In this document: positions 11,946 through 30,041 of the stretch, piece by piece
How positions within the stretch are numbered: position 1 is the stretch's first letter
How the letters are laid out: every line of letters starts with the position of its first letter
Assembly (NCBI GenBank): GCA_030248215.1
Contig: JASANG010002420.1
Location: 1-64,000, forward strand
Source of the DNA: Enoplolaimus lenunculus
Lineage: Eukaryota > Nematoda > Enoplea > Enoplida > Thoracostomopsidae
Length of the DNA: 64,000 bases
Reading direction: 5' to 3'
Position numbers and translations under genes: made by a program
Notes under the pieces: model-generated
What the model was told of the DNA's origin: nothing
What the model saw: the letters and a program-made list of their open reading frames with translations, nothing else
Database searches by the model: none

Positions 11946-12150
11946 TAACTCGGACTTACACGGTAGTCGCTGCACTAGTGGAGGCGTTCTAGTACATTGA
12001 GCAAGTTGGCTCAGGCGTACCTGTCCTGCTGAGCGGGGATCGTACTCTCAGCCTACGAATCCGTAGGTGAACATTCTACCACTGTGCCGCGTAGCCGGCA
12101 TTTATCGTCGACTATGTCATGTCGACCGTATGCAGCCGGCAAGCATACTC
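11946..12150 (-). mobile_element. tRNA-derived SINE copy
   Basis: The minus strand reads GCGGCACAGTGGTAGAATG (A-box-like) and about 35 bases later GAGAGTACGATCCCC (B-box-like), a tRNA-shaped RNA polymerase III head. The same arrangement, flanked by the same GCCGGCAAG and TATGCACCATRACAAGCATG modules, recurs at 13400-13650. Because it is diverged and repeated, it is a SINE rather than a tRNA gene. Confidence 0.6.
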
Positions 12151-13399
12151 TATGTAAATGGTTCGTCATTTCGGATACGTGTTGAAACCACCAACTCCGC
12201 GTCTAGGTCCGTATTTCAATGACGCTAACTTGCTCTGGTTCAATAATGCAGTCCGTTTTCCGCTTTTATTCCCCCCAACACCGTATTAAAGCTATACCCA
12301 GTAAAGCACAAGTACCAATATACAAGTAATATGCTTAGACTGCCGACCTTATTCACGCTAATTGTGCCGAAAGTTTCTTGGTTTAGATGCTTTCCGCACA
12401 TCTACTATGATAACCTTAAGCTGTTGTTCTACTAAGTCACTTGTTCACACCGTATAACGAATGCAAACTCAAACGTGACACCAAAATCTCCGTAAAATCC
12501 CCAAATAACCGTACCCAAAACCCCAAGTAACTCCAGTAAACCAGCGGAAACTAGCCCCGCTAGAATCGACTAACCCCAGAAACCTCCAAAATATCCCCAG
12601 AATCCCCTTAACACATACCCCAATTACCCCGGTTTTCCACCTCGTACTGCCCGAAGGCGCCGCGCTATGCGCTTCAATTGCTGAACTCCTACTCGCCGGT
12701 GCACCATAGGCTCACATTGGAGCAATCGTGAGTGTTTCAAATTGTTCGTCCGACTGTCTAAGTCTCCCAAATACCAATACACTAATTAATCGCACCATCT
12801 AATAACTCTGTAAGCTTTAAAACCGCAAATACAAATTGAAAGTAAAAACGCCGCACATTCTACTAGCAAAAATTGATAATGATTATGGAGGCTGGCTACC
12901 CCGAGCCCCCATGTCTAGTCGATTTGCATATATTTCAGTGTCCCGGGTGTCTCAGACACCTTAGGGACACTTACATCCGCCATTGAACCGACACATACAA
13001 CAACAAACGGCTACGCAGGGCCCCTGAGTTCTAACACAACGGACACAGCTGCCACACATAGATTTTATAAATTTTACGCCGTTTAGCAACGCCTAAGCCT
13101 AACTTAAGTTCTAAGAGAGGCTAGGCGGAGCCGAAGACTCCCTTAAGGTGTGGATTTTGGTTTTTGTTTTATATTTGTTTTAGGTTTTAGATTGAAATAT
13201 ATTTGAGAGTGGCACAGCCACCTATATCTACAATGTGCGTTGCATATATTGATTATGCACCATAACAAGCATGTTTCACATGCCGGCATGCACCAATTTT
13301 CACCAATGTCGTCCGTTGGCTGTCAACTTTATTTTCGACCGGATACCGTGTTCATAGCGCGGCAATTTACCATTGCGTCCACGGAGTAGCTCCCATGTC
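12151..13399. other. Intergenic, C-rich patch, no gene seen
   Basis: 12480-12640 is C+A-rich and G-poor, with runs such as CCCCAAATAACC and CCCCAGAATCCCC. 13070-13140 has diverged CTAAGCCTAA words. 13215-13290 holds a SINE-tail fragment (TATGCACCATAACAAGCATG) shared with 13620-13660. No gene supported. Confidence 0.4.
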
Positions 13400-13660
13400 G
13401 GTTTGGGTAGGAACCTGGAGTTTAGACTTTTTAACTAAGTAGATGGAAAAACGGGCCTTTAGAGCGGGCATAGAACTCTCAGCCTAAGGATCTTGAAACA
13501 AACACTCTACCACTGCGCCACGTAGAACGCCTGTCCAACTGCTTCTATCGCCGACCTTATGTCGATCATATGCTGCCGGCAAGTATACTACCATACTCTA
13601 CAATGTGTGGGGCAATTTGCATATAATAGTTATGCACCATGACAAGCATGTCTCATATGC
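13400..13660 (-). mobile_element. tRNA-derived SINE copy just upstream of beta-tubulin
   Basis: The minus strand has TGGCGCAGTGGTAGAGTG (A box) and GAGAGTTCTATGCCC (weak B box). It ends about 120 bp before the beta-tubulin ATG, so it lies in the promoter or 5' UTR region of that gene. Confidence 0.6.
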
Positions 13661-13778
13661 TTGCAGTAGTAAATGGTGTTGCTCTGTTTTTCGCGTGCCC
13701 CGGCACAGCGCAAAGCGTTTTTCAGATTAGCTTCGTATTTCAGTTGTACTTATTTGTAGTACTATCTGCGTATTAAAT

Positions 13779-20532
<6,754 letters not shown>

Positions 20533-20767
20533 CTGATCTTTGGCGCGTAATCGGCGACATGGCGACTATCGCCACGATTAGCTAGTTTTATAGCGCGAAA
20601 AAGCCAGGACCATTTTGAGTTTAAATATTTATTTCTGAGACATAATCTCGTAGTCTTTGTTTGTTTGGTTTCCTTATTTAACGAGTGTTTAATGGCCACT
20701 GTTTGTGAATAGTTTCTGTAAGTTAAGCTCTGTTTGAACAAAACAGTTAAAGATTTATACTTGAAAT

Positions 20768-21006
20768 ATTAAAACAATGATAATATAGTACTGGGAACAA
20801 AATATTTTTATCAAGTTTGCGTAGAGTAATACGCTTACGAGTGTTTTGTTTTTACAAAAAAATTGGATGCTTACGACAGGTTAGCATGGAACTCTTCTAA
20901 AGTTATGGATAAACGGCTGTTAGCTCTATTGAGGTTAGGCCTGGTTTTGGGATTTATTTTAAGTTATATTGATGGATGACGTAATGGAACGTGTAACCAG
21001 AATAAA
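20768..21006 (+). promoter_or_regulatory. Candidate poly(A) signals of beta-tubulin
   Basis: ATTAAA at 20768 (236 bp after the stop) and AATAAA at 21001. Either could direct 3' cleavage; nothing in the sequence decides between them. Confidence 0.4.
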
Positions 21007-22698
21007 TTGTATATGCAGAATATTTGAATAACCAAAACCTAACCGAATTTTATGCTACATATTGGCTGAGTATCTGAAATCCTGCTTATGTACTACTTCG
21101 TATTTAATTATGTGGTAAATATTTACTGTCATCGTTTCCAAGATAGTAATTATTTAAGTTAAGCAAGTACTTAAGTCAAAGGCCAAATTTGATGTACTGC
21201 CGACTCAAACATGTTAACCATGGTGTTATTATTGATGTTGTAGCCCCGTGGCACTTAATTAACATAAAGGTGAAACCTTTCTTCGTACGTACTTCTGGCA
21301 CTAGATGAAACTTGCCATTATTTCATTTTTGTTCGAAAATTTAAGTATTTACTTAAGCCAGCGACAAGAATGGTAACTGCCACCGTTGGCTGGTTTTGAA
21401 ATCAGTAGCCATATTCTCACAACTGTGTAGCATGCCTCTTCCTATTTTCATTTTTTGTGGGAGCTTCGCCCAGGTTTGATCGGGGTAGTGGGTTTTTGTC
21501 GACGTTTTTGGCTTATAAAAGTTCCAAAAAGTGGTATATTCGCAATATTTTCCATGTTTTTTCAGCTCGTTATAAACGTTTTTAAAGTATACATTTCGTT
21601 TAGGTTATATGATACGCCCAGCTCACTCTGAAAATTGTGCGGGCATCAACCTGGAGCAAACCAGACGGAGTTGGCTGCATGGACATTTTCCCTACTTCCA
21701 CCAGGGAGGGTGAGTCCAGTGTAGTAACTCCAGTTACCAGTTAGGAATACAGAAATTCCAACTGATAGCAGCAAATACAATATTGCTACATTTTGAACCT
21801 CAAAACTTGGTTCAAAAGTTATACCACGTGTCACCAATCAGACATTGGTGCTAAAGCCATTTTAGAATTTGAGAACAAAAAAGCCAACTCCGTTCTTAAC
21901 TGCATAATAGTACGTAATATGTATTGTGCCGAACTGATTGTGTGTATTTATATTGTGCAGCGTTAGTAATTTTATATATTTAGAACTTTAATTTTTTTCA
22001 ATACATTCGCATTTTTTCTTATTCCGTAGTTTTTTTCAAGTTTAATATTGTTTTATCTTTTGCTTGTTGTTTTTGTACTATTGCAGTTGGTATTTACGGT
22101 CGCAAATCGCATCTATTATTTTACTATTCAGACCTTAAGTTAACAGCATCGGGGTTACTAGAGACCAGGATACGGCCGTAATTACGGTTGCAGTATGTTT
22201 TCACTTTCGGGTTCCGATATTTTTCAGCCGGAATTAAACTTTCCGGTATTTCCAGTCTTGTAAGTATTTTTGGTTTTTTTTTTCTAAAATACTTTTTTCC
22301 AGTCGTTTTAAACCTACATACAATTAATGCCTCTGTTCAAGTTATAGCTTTGTTATAATAGGCCTTAGCTGTTATTATCCAATTTCGGGTTGAACCCTGC
22401 TATACGCAATATATATAGTGTGTATATATGTCAGTAAGTAATCCTGTAAGGTGTTAAAAGTAATATTGTCAAAAGCACACGTAAATAAATCAACAATAGA
22501 AATAACTTAGCTTTCGAATAGAAGGTGACGTGTGATTATTCGGTTGGACAAATTGCCGCTATAATGTTGATATTGTAGAATGTTCAACTATTTATCAGGT
22601 TGTTTGTTCTAATTTGTTTAAGTGAACAGAAAACCAAACGCAACCATGAACGTAGTAACTACGCTAATGGCACCTGATGTACGTGACAGGTTTGATAT
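21007..22698. other. Intergenic, no gene seen
   Basis: Non-coding A+T-rich sequence. TTTAAGT/ACTTAAGT words at 21145-21360 recur near 60405-60450, marking another dispersed fragment. No domain-bearing frame. Confidence 0.4.
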
Positions 22699-22930
22699 TG
22701 GCAGAATACCTGCGATTGAATTTCAAATTGAAATAAGGAAACGGGGCGACACCTGGCAGAAAATCCTATGATTGAATTTCAAATTGAAATAAGGAAACAG
22801 GTGACACCTGGCAGATAATGCTACGATTGAATTTTAAATTGAAATAAGGAAACGGGGGACACCTGGCAGATAATGCTACGATTGAATTTCAAATTGAAAT
22901 AAGGAAACAGGGGGACGACTGGCAGAAAGT
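22699..22930. repeat. 55-57-bp tandem repeat, about four copies
   Basis: Unit: GATTGAATTTCAAATTGAAA, then TAAGGAAAC, then a G-rich spacer and ACACCTGGCAGATAATGCTAC. Periods between copies measure 57, 55 and 55 bp. The core AATTTCAAATT is itself palindromic. Confidence 0.9.
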
Positions 22931-23265
22931 GTTAGCTTTTCTGCTGGTTGAATACTGTATTCCAAATTAATGAGTAAATTCCTGACTCTCTCTCTCACTG
23001 TTTTCCTTGGATAGTTTTTCATGGTTAGCTGAATTTTCGATATTTAAAACACGAACGAATGCTTTTACTGGTTGGCTGGCAGATTGAATGACCGCAATGT
23101 TTGCGGTTTAAGTTCAGTTTAAAACTGTTGGTGAAGCTGTTGACTCGACCGTAGGGTTGAGAGTCTTTAGTTTCGTTGTACAGCGTCGTTGTCGTCGTTC
23201 GCTGATTTTCTTTTAATTTTTTCCTATATTTACAAGATGCTTAGTGCTACACTGGCCAAGGTTAC

Positions 23266-23712
23266 TGTAAGGGGCGTAACAGTAATTTAAGCGTATTCTT
23301 AAGCCTAAGCCTAAGCGTTGCAAAAATGAGTTCCTAAGCCTAAGCCTAAGCGTAAGCGTTGCAAAAATGAGTTCCTAAGCCTAAGCCTAAGCGTTAGCGT
23401 TGCAAAAATGAGTTCCTAAGCCTAAGCCTAAGCCTAAGCGTTGCAAAAATGAGTTCCTAAGCGTAAGCGTTGCAAAAATGAGTTCCTAAGCCTAAGCGTT
23501 GCAAAAATGAGTTCCTAAGCGTAAGCGTTGCAAAAATGAGTTCCTAAGCGTAAGCGTTGCAAAAATGAGTTCCTAAGCCTAAGCGTAAGCGTTGCAAAAA
23601 TCAGTTCCTAAGCCTAAGCCTAAGCAAAAAATGTAATCTAAAATTTAAACCTACTCTTTTATAGACCCACCAAAAAACGTGGCGGCCCGTTAAAGTAACA
23701 TGGGCCGCTACA
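23266..23712 (+). repeat. Dispersed element with a CCTAAG/TTAGGC telomere-like array
   Basis: Begins GGGGCGTAACAGTAATTTAA and ends ACTCTTTTATAGACCCACC...AAGTAACATGGGCCG. Its core is about ten units of (CCTAAG)1-4 followed by CGTTGCAAAAATGAGTTC. CCTAAG on this strand is TTAGGC on the other. The same terminal modules bound the copies at 9848, 47975 and 50030. Confidence 0.8.
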
Positions 23713-26054
23713 CTTAAGGGAAGCGTGTGACAAAAATCTATGAACATATAAGGTTAATCCCAACTGTGCTGTGTACATTCTTGTATTAGCTTAGAGGATT
23801 TCTGTGTAGAGAAAACCTGTCGTTCTACTTCCGGTTTGGGTAAGTTTGTCAGTGGTGACACGGTGTTTATATAGCGTGACTTTGGCTAATTGTAGTAGAA
23901 CCTAACCCGTCAACTATGTATTCAGATTAATAGGGCGACCAATAAGATAACTTGATGGGACAACGAAAAATTTTTGTGATAGTTGAATATTTACAGCCGT
24001 GTTCAAGTTTTCAAGCTTTTGGGGAATCGAAGATTTTTAAACGAGGGGCCGTGGGACGCCACCCTCCTGCTTGCTTCTTGGATATATTGATGTAAGCATC
24101 AGTTTGGAATGCGTAAATAAGGAAGCAACATTCGTTCAACTTCGCATATTGTGTGTGTCATATGCAACTCGTTTTGTTTAAATTGAAGTTGTGTGTCTGG
24201 TTTGGTAGTCCATGATAGATTTGATTGAAACGCCTATACATATATAGTATGTCTGAGTGAGTATTTGAAAAGATATGTACCTTATTGGGATGAAACTTGA
24301 GTTAAGGGGGCGATAGAGAGATATTTTGTTGATGACAGGCATTTAGGCGGTGTGTACTTGTTAAAGATACTAAGGTACAACCGGATATTAGTTAACGAAA
24401 TAGCGGAACCGGATACGGATATTGATAATTTTTTACCGGAATAGGAACTGGATACCGGATATTATTGTATATGTTAAAACAATTTTTTTATTCGCTGTGT
24501 ATTTTTAGCGTGCTCATGTTTCCGTCTGTGACAAAATGCATAATTGCTGCTGATAAACTGAAATTATGTAATGCAAAAATGCTTCCAACTTTCGCTCGTT
24601 TACATACGTGAAAAGTGGCTGAGTACGTATCAAAACTTGAACTTCTTGTCTTGCCAAGAAGTGTTATTGTAGAAAAATGTTAAAGACGCTCTACTCTACA
24701 AAGCATTTTTTGAAATGCGCTGTACTAGTGCTTTGTACTCGTTTGTTCAGAAATTTCGGGAGCGCATGTATCTCTCGTTCTGCTTCGAAAAAATTAAATT
24801 TTGTCAAATTTGACTGTTTGCCGAATGAGGTCTTCGTTGAGTGAGAGTACACTACTTATAGTAGGCATTGGCAACTATTCGCGAGTAGAAAGCTGTGAGT
24901 TTAATTATTTGACATTTTTTCCTGTTCCGGTCGGAATTGTTGCACAAATTCAATTCCTGTTTCTGCTGCTGTATTTAAAGATGCAGGAATCGGAATTGTG
25001 TACGGTTTTGTGTCAAATTATTAATAATCATTTACATATTGGAAACTTTGTCTTTAAAAAATTGTTTGTTTTCGCCAAAATTCGATGATGAAATAGACTG
25101 AAAATGCGCTTGAGTAATTTTTGGCCAAGTTTTCTCAAAAGCCCAACAGTAATTTAGTGATGAAAACTATTTCAAATTCCGATTCCTGTTCTTGTTGCTG
25201 CAAAGAAATTCAATTCCTGTTCCTGTTCCGGCAAAATTTAGTTCCGTTGGAACACTGATTTACAACATTCAATTAAATAATGTTTCCACTTGCAGACCGA
25301 TAGCTGGCATCTCCAAATTCAATTTTGAGTTTGAGGCTAATATTTTTAATGTCTTGATGGTTTGTGTTTCATATGTAATTGTGTGGTGGTTAAGATAATA
25401 TTACAAGTGAATCTCGTTGTTGTCCACGTCCACGTATATCCATGTGTGTCTGTGTGTAATTAATTAAACAGCGTATTAACCAATTGTCAATCAAGGCTGA
25501 ATTTGTGATACGATGTACTAAAAACAATTCCATGCTATATTCCAATATTAATATATATCATTGTTGTGGTGGTTTGTCTATTGTATAGCGGTGTTTAGGC
25601 GTTGTTTGCTGGTGTTTGTTTTTTTTTCTATTTTTCGGTTTTGTTTTTCTGTTAATATCATGTTGCACTCATAGTTGTATTATCAGTGTTGAAACATTCC
25701 GATAGTTGTGTATTTTTAATGCGTATTTATTAATTAATCATTGCAGTGTTGTAGTCACAGTATTCAACAAATACAGAAGGAGAGGTGAAACCGTTTTAAA
25801 ATATCTATTGGATGGAATAGTAATCGAGTCCGTGAGCCTATTGGCTGGGGTGCAGTGCAGTTCAAGCCCTCTAAAAGTTTATAGTTATGGAACGGTGTAA
25901 TCGCTAAAAGTAGATTGTTCGTAAAGTATTGGACTACAAGTGAGCTAAACAAAGGCTGACCCTTACAGAATAGCATTGCTTGCGTATCGGTGTAGATGTG
26001 AACAAAACTATAAGACTTTTCTGCGTATCGGAAACTTTCGTATTTGGTGTCCAT
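23713..26054. other. Intergenic, fragments of dispersed repeats
   Basis: No gene supported. CCGGAT/ACCGGA-rich fragments occur near 24370-24470, and TTCCTGTTCC words near 24915-24970 and 25175-25245 are old copies of the CCGGAA family. Confidence 0.4.
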
Positions 26055-26535
26055 GTCAGAGTAGGATGCGGATAAGCAATTTTTATCCGACCCGCGCTAA
26101 ACCCAGGCAATACAATTTTGATCCGCGGATTTATACCCACGCTAAAAACATCTACCCACAACCAACTTATTACCCGCGCCTGAAGTTAAACCAGTATCAT
26201 AAAGACCGCTTGTAATTTGCTCTTTAATGGAGTTTTGCGTTATAGCTCCAATGAATTTTACACATGACAGCTTACTGAAAACATCAAAATGTCAAACCCA
26301 ACTAAATAAAGCACAGAACTTTTGTTTTTTCAATGCTCATTGAATGGCATAATTAATAATGTACGTTTTCGTCCTTAACTCTTAAAGATTTGGCGCGGGT
26401 AAAAATTGTCAATGTTTTACCCGACTGATACAAACCTTTACCCGCGGGTATGCCTGCGGTTGAAATTTTCTACGCGATCCGGGTTTGCCCGCGGGTGTCC
26501 ACTGGTAACCGTGGGTAAGTTCCCACTCTGGTTCA
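26055..26535. repeat. Inverted-end element rich in CCCGCGGG
   Basis: Starts CAGAGTAGGATGCGG and ends CGTGGGTAAGTTCCCACTCTGG, imperfect inverses. Inside, TATCCGACCCGCG, ATCCGCGGATTTATACCC, TTACCCGCGGG and GCCCGCGGGTGTCC are scattered. Length about 480 bp, no coding capacity. Confidence 0.55.
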
Positions 26536-27284
26536 TGTTGCATTTAAGGAGTCCCGTAGTGCGACTGGTAGTACTGCAGTAGGCCTAAGGTTTGAGGCGA
26601 ATTTACACCGTATTGTTTAGGCTTAACTCACCATTACCTTGCTGATTATTAGCAGCAGGGTGTTAAACGGAACCGAATTGTAGCGGATACGGAATTTCAT
26701 ACCGGACTTGGAGTTGAAATCGGAAAATAAAATTGTCAAAACACGTGTTATATTTTGTTTGGCGAGCTTGATACGCAGAAAGATAGCTACGAAACGGCAA
26801 AATAACTTGAAAAAAATTATTACGAACTGGTTTTGAATTGGAATTCCATTTGAACCAAGATTTGTACTTGGCTTGAGCCAATGCTACAACCTTTGAAGTC
26901 TGTATATTTGAATAAATTTACAGTTGTAATGAACGTTTGCAATGATTTAAATACTGTAATTACTTCAAGGATTTACTGGGTAATCTGCACAAGGCTTTAC
27001 TAGGATTCACTTGATCGCTTTTCAAGTACGCAGTCCTAATTATATTTTTTGAGTAATTTATATATTTCAAGACATAAGTTGTAAAATGTGTCGTTCATGT
27101 GCTATTGATAAGCTGTTCTTGTTGTATTTTTGCATTTGCATATAATTGCTTGCATCATATTTGCGTTTTCCTTCAATAGCTATATAGATTTGAACACGAA
27201 ACTATAACTTATAAACATGCGTATGATGCTAAACTGTAAACAGTTTGTTCGCGAACGCCAGCGATATTTTTTCCCATGTAAACA
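26536..27284. other. Intergenic, no gene seen
   Basis: Contains a CCGGAA-family fragment (26655-26720) and short CCTAAG/TTAGGC words near 26582-26620. Nothing else recognised. Confidence 0.4.
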
Positions 27285-27440
27285 TTAGGAGCAGAACGTT
27301 TTTCTGTGGGACTGCAATTGAGTAATAGCGTAAGCTTTTGATTAAATTTTTGCTTAGGCTTAAGTATAAGCCCACCTTAGGCTTAGGCTTAGCAATGTGC
27401 TTTTACTACTGTAATGGTCCTGTTCTATAGATTGGCTGAT
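27285..27440. repeat. TTAGGC-bearing dispersed element, type A
   Basis: Starts GCAGAACGTTTTTCTGTGGG, has TTTTTGCTTAGGC and CTTAGGCTTAGG, and ends TACTACTGTAATGGTCCTG. It shares ends with 27775, 35955, 58925 (inverted) and 62085. Confidence 0.7.
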
Positions 27441-27774
27441 TATTGTTTGCAAGTTATTTCGTTATTTTAATAATTTATTCAGCTTTAACTTTCAGGAGTT
27501 TTGTACTTTTCGTGCAAAATTAACTGTATATATTATAGTAGTAAGATAAAAACGCATAATTAGCTGATTATTTTCACGAAAGTGTAAAAATCACTTTTAC
27601 GCATAAGTGGCAGGGTGCAACCGAAATTGAAGTAGCCGGAAGTCAACCAACTGACAATATGATGAACCAAATTAGATACGCTGAACTCGTTAATTTTAGC
27701 AGTAAATTTAGTTGTTTAAAAACTGAGGCAAGCCTTGTTTATCAAAATTCATCCTATCGTTCTATTGGTCCATG

Positions 27775-27955
27775 TGCAGAACAGAGCTGGATCGTTTTCC
27801 GTAGGGGATGTAATAGAGTCAGATTAAGCTTTAGACCAAATTTTTTTTGCTTAGTCTTAGGCTTAGGAATAGACTCATCCTTACACTTAGGCTTAGGCTT
27901 AGGAATATGGTTATACTACTGTTCAGGCCCGGTTCTATACATGATCTGTTCTATT
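27775..27955. repeat. TTAGGC-bearing dispersed element, type A
   Basis: Second copy within 0.5 kb of the first: GATCGTTTTCCGTAGGGGATG at the left, three CTTAGG-rich runs, and TACTACTGTTCAGGCCCGG at the right. More diverged than the copy at 62085. Confidence 0.65.
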
Positions 27956-28019
27956 TAATGTGAAAAAATATAGTAAAGATGTACATGATTTTTATTTCCC
28001 GTCAAACATTTTTCAAAAA

Positions 28020-28190
28020 ATTATACGACAATTCGTCGCCCGACAACTAGTCGCACAACAGTGTCCAAAAGCCTATTAATAAAATCTAAACATAATTCTA
28101 AGCGTAATGACGGACGACAAATTTATTGAGTAGATCAAATTTCGGATTACAAGCTGTAGGCAACGAGTTGCCGGGCGTCGAATTGTTTTA
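28020..28190. repeat. Small element with CGACAATTCGTCGCCCGACA ends
   Basis: Left end TACGACAATTCGTCGCCCG, right end GTTGCCGGGCGTCGAATTGT, inverse of each other. The same words recur at 29940-30035 and repeatedly over 45790-46335. Confidence 0.6.
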
Positions 28191-28859
28191 CCCAAAAAAC
28201 TAGCTACCAATGTGGATATCAAAAATTCTGTGGTATGAGTAGGTGTGTTTTCCAATGGCACATATGTGTAGTTCTGATTGTCGCTACAGTACATTCATAC
28301 TTATTGTGTTTGAGAAAAGTGACCAATGTATAGATCAGAGCCGTAACAGCAGTATATACAAGCATTGAGTACATGGGCAGAGAAAGTTAATATATACAGT
28401 AAAATAGCATTTCAGGTTGGTCATTCTTTGAGCAGTTAAATTGTGATCAAAGTAATACGTGCAAAATTTGAAATGAAATACAAAAAGGATTAAAATTTCA
28501 ATGTCTCAATAATAGAATTTACACATTTGTTTATTGAGCAATAAATATTTACAAAACACATTCTCTAGCGATCGCTAAAAAGACGGTGAATGACATCTTT
28601 TAAAAATAAGTTGCATATGAAATAGGCTGCAGAATCAGTAAAGTTTCATAAATTTAATCAACGAAACGTTTCTTACAGTATTAACTGTAAACTTGCTATA
28701 AAGTAACCTTCTGCGCAGCCGCTCGTCAGAAAAGTTATAATTTTTCATTCATGCTAAGTATATAACAAAGACGGCGAGGAGCTGAGAATTGCCCATCTGG
28801 TTATGTCCCTTTCTCAAATGACTGTTTCGAATTTCATTTGCTGAGACCGATTTTATACA
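28191..28859. other. Intergenic, no gene seen
   Basis: A+T-rich sequence without recognisable coding frames or RNA signatures. Confidence 0.4.
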
Positions 28860-29070
28860 GGGATTCACAACTCGGACACTGGAATAGGAGGCATTTTTGT
28901 TTATCATCGCCACTCTAGGAGCTTGAAGCTCGAGTCCAAGGTGACTCTTGCGTCTTGTGGAGATTTTGTGCGACGATCACGCGTTGAAATTGTTAAACAC
29001 TGCACATTTTAACGTATGCACATTGCACTGAGTTGCTCATAGCCAACGCTATGTGAGACGGTGTTAATAG
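28860..29070 (-). mobile_element. Diverged tRNA-derived SINE copy
   Basis: The minus strand has a degraded tRNA-like head (B-box-like GAGTTGTGAATCCC). It shares GGAGCTTGAAGCTCGAGTCC and GTCTTGTGGAGATTTTG with the better-preserved copy at 29636-29850. Confidence 0.5.
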
Positions 29071-29635
29071 GCACAATTTTTCACAACATTCAGAAACGGT
29101 TAAACTGCTTAGTTTTGTTAAACACATGGCTAACGTACTTTCGGGCATGGGGGCGATTCAGCCTATACCTAGAAATTTCTGCACAAATTTTATGGCTAAA
29201 ACTAGTTCAACTTTGCGCATGAGCAAATGTGTTTAGTGAATGCATAAAAATTTGAATACAAATTTTCTAATTACAGAGCAATCCCGATTTGTGCTATGAA
29301 ACTATTGTACACAAAGTAGAGCTGGAATGTTGCCCAAAATAGGTTATGTGGGGCATTCTAGCTTTAATTATATCATTTCAAATTTGTAATACAATTCGGA
29401 TGGGCTGCAGTAGATTTTAATGACAATTTAGAAGACAACACTGCAAAAATTGTGCCAAATTTAACACATTTGGTAAGGTTAAGCATATCAACTACAATAT
29501 ACGGCATTTCGTAGCCCGGACAGCTAAGCGCTCGACAGCTGCGTAAGCCTACCCGTATTAAGGATAAGACTGCATCCTAAGCAAAAAATTGTCTTTACCC
29601 TTTCTCACATGAATATTTTCAATTTTATATGAGAT
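29071..29635. other. Intergenic, no gene seen
   Basis: Non-coding. A short CGACAGCTAAGCGCTCGACAG hairpin-like word lies at 29518; otherwise nothing recognised. Confidence 0.4.
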
Positions 29636-29850
29636 GTAATTTCAAGGTAAGATTCGAACCCCAGTCTCACGAGTGGGAGGCGCTTACTATCACCACTGAG
29701 CTATAGGAGCTTGACGCTCGAGCCCGAGCAGGCTCTCACGTCTTGTGGAGATTTTGCACTGCGCATATATGTTATAAATGTTAAACACTGCTCACAGTGT
29801 GTGCATTGCTCATACATTATTGTATTTAGTTGCTCATAGTATACTCGATG
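29636..29850 (-). mobile_element. tRNA-derived SINE with well-kept polymerase III boxes
   Basis: On the minus strand 29705-29636 reads CTCCTATAGCTCAGTGGTGA (A box) and later GGGGTTCGAATCTTACC (B box). No clean anticodon stem forms, and the flanking word GAGCTTGACGCTCGAGCC is repeated near 28920 and 59515, so it is a SINE head rather than a tRNA gene. Confidence 0.65.
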
Positions 29851-29886
29851 AGTGAAAGGGTTATATAGATACTAAAGTAAGAATTT

Positions 29887-29892
29887 TTTATT
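29887..29892 (-). promoter_or_regulatory. Candidate poly(A) signal of the CCR4-like gene
   Basis: AATAAA on the minus strand about 150 bp downstream of the stop codon of the deadenylase gene. The 3' UTR between them (29940-30035) is made of the CGACAATT repeat family. Confidence 0.5.
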
Positions 29893-30041
29893 AAGCTTAA
29901 CCTTACTCCATAAGAATCCCACGGAATAACGGTCCGATCATAATATATCAATGGGGCCTATTCCTAAGCCTGCTTATGATGGACAACAAATTGCCGGATT
30001 ACATATTGTTAGGCGATAAATTGCCGTAATATCTCAACAAA

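Noticed and set aside
12375-12415. rRNA fragment (minus strand, near the conserved 3' end of large-subunit rRNA)
   Set aside because: Only about 18 bases resemble it (TTTAGATGCTTTCCGCAC) and the flanks do not follow rRNA, so the match is too short.
23290-23640. Chromosome end or fusion scar
   Set aside because: The TTAGGC runs are short, interrupted every few units and framed by the same modules at many loci, so they belong to a dispersed element.
29636-29710. A functional tRNA gene on the minus strand
   Set aside because: A and B boxes are good, but no clean anticodon arm forms and the flank is shared with diverged copies at 28860 and 59510, so it is a SINE head.
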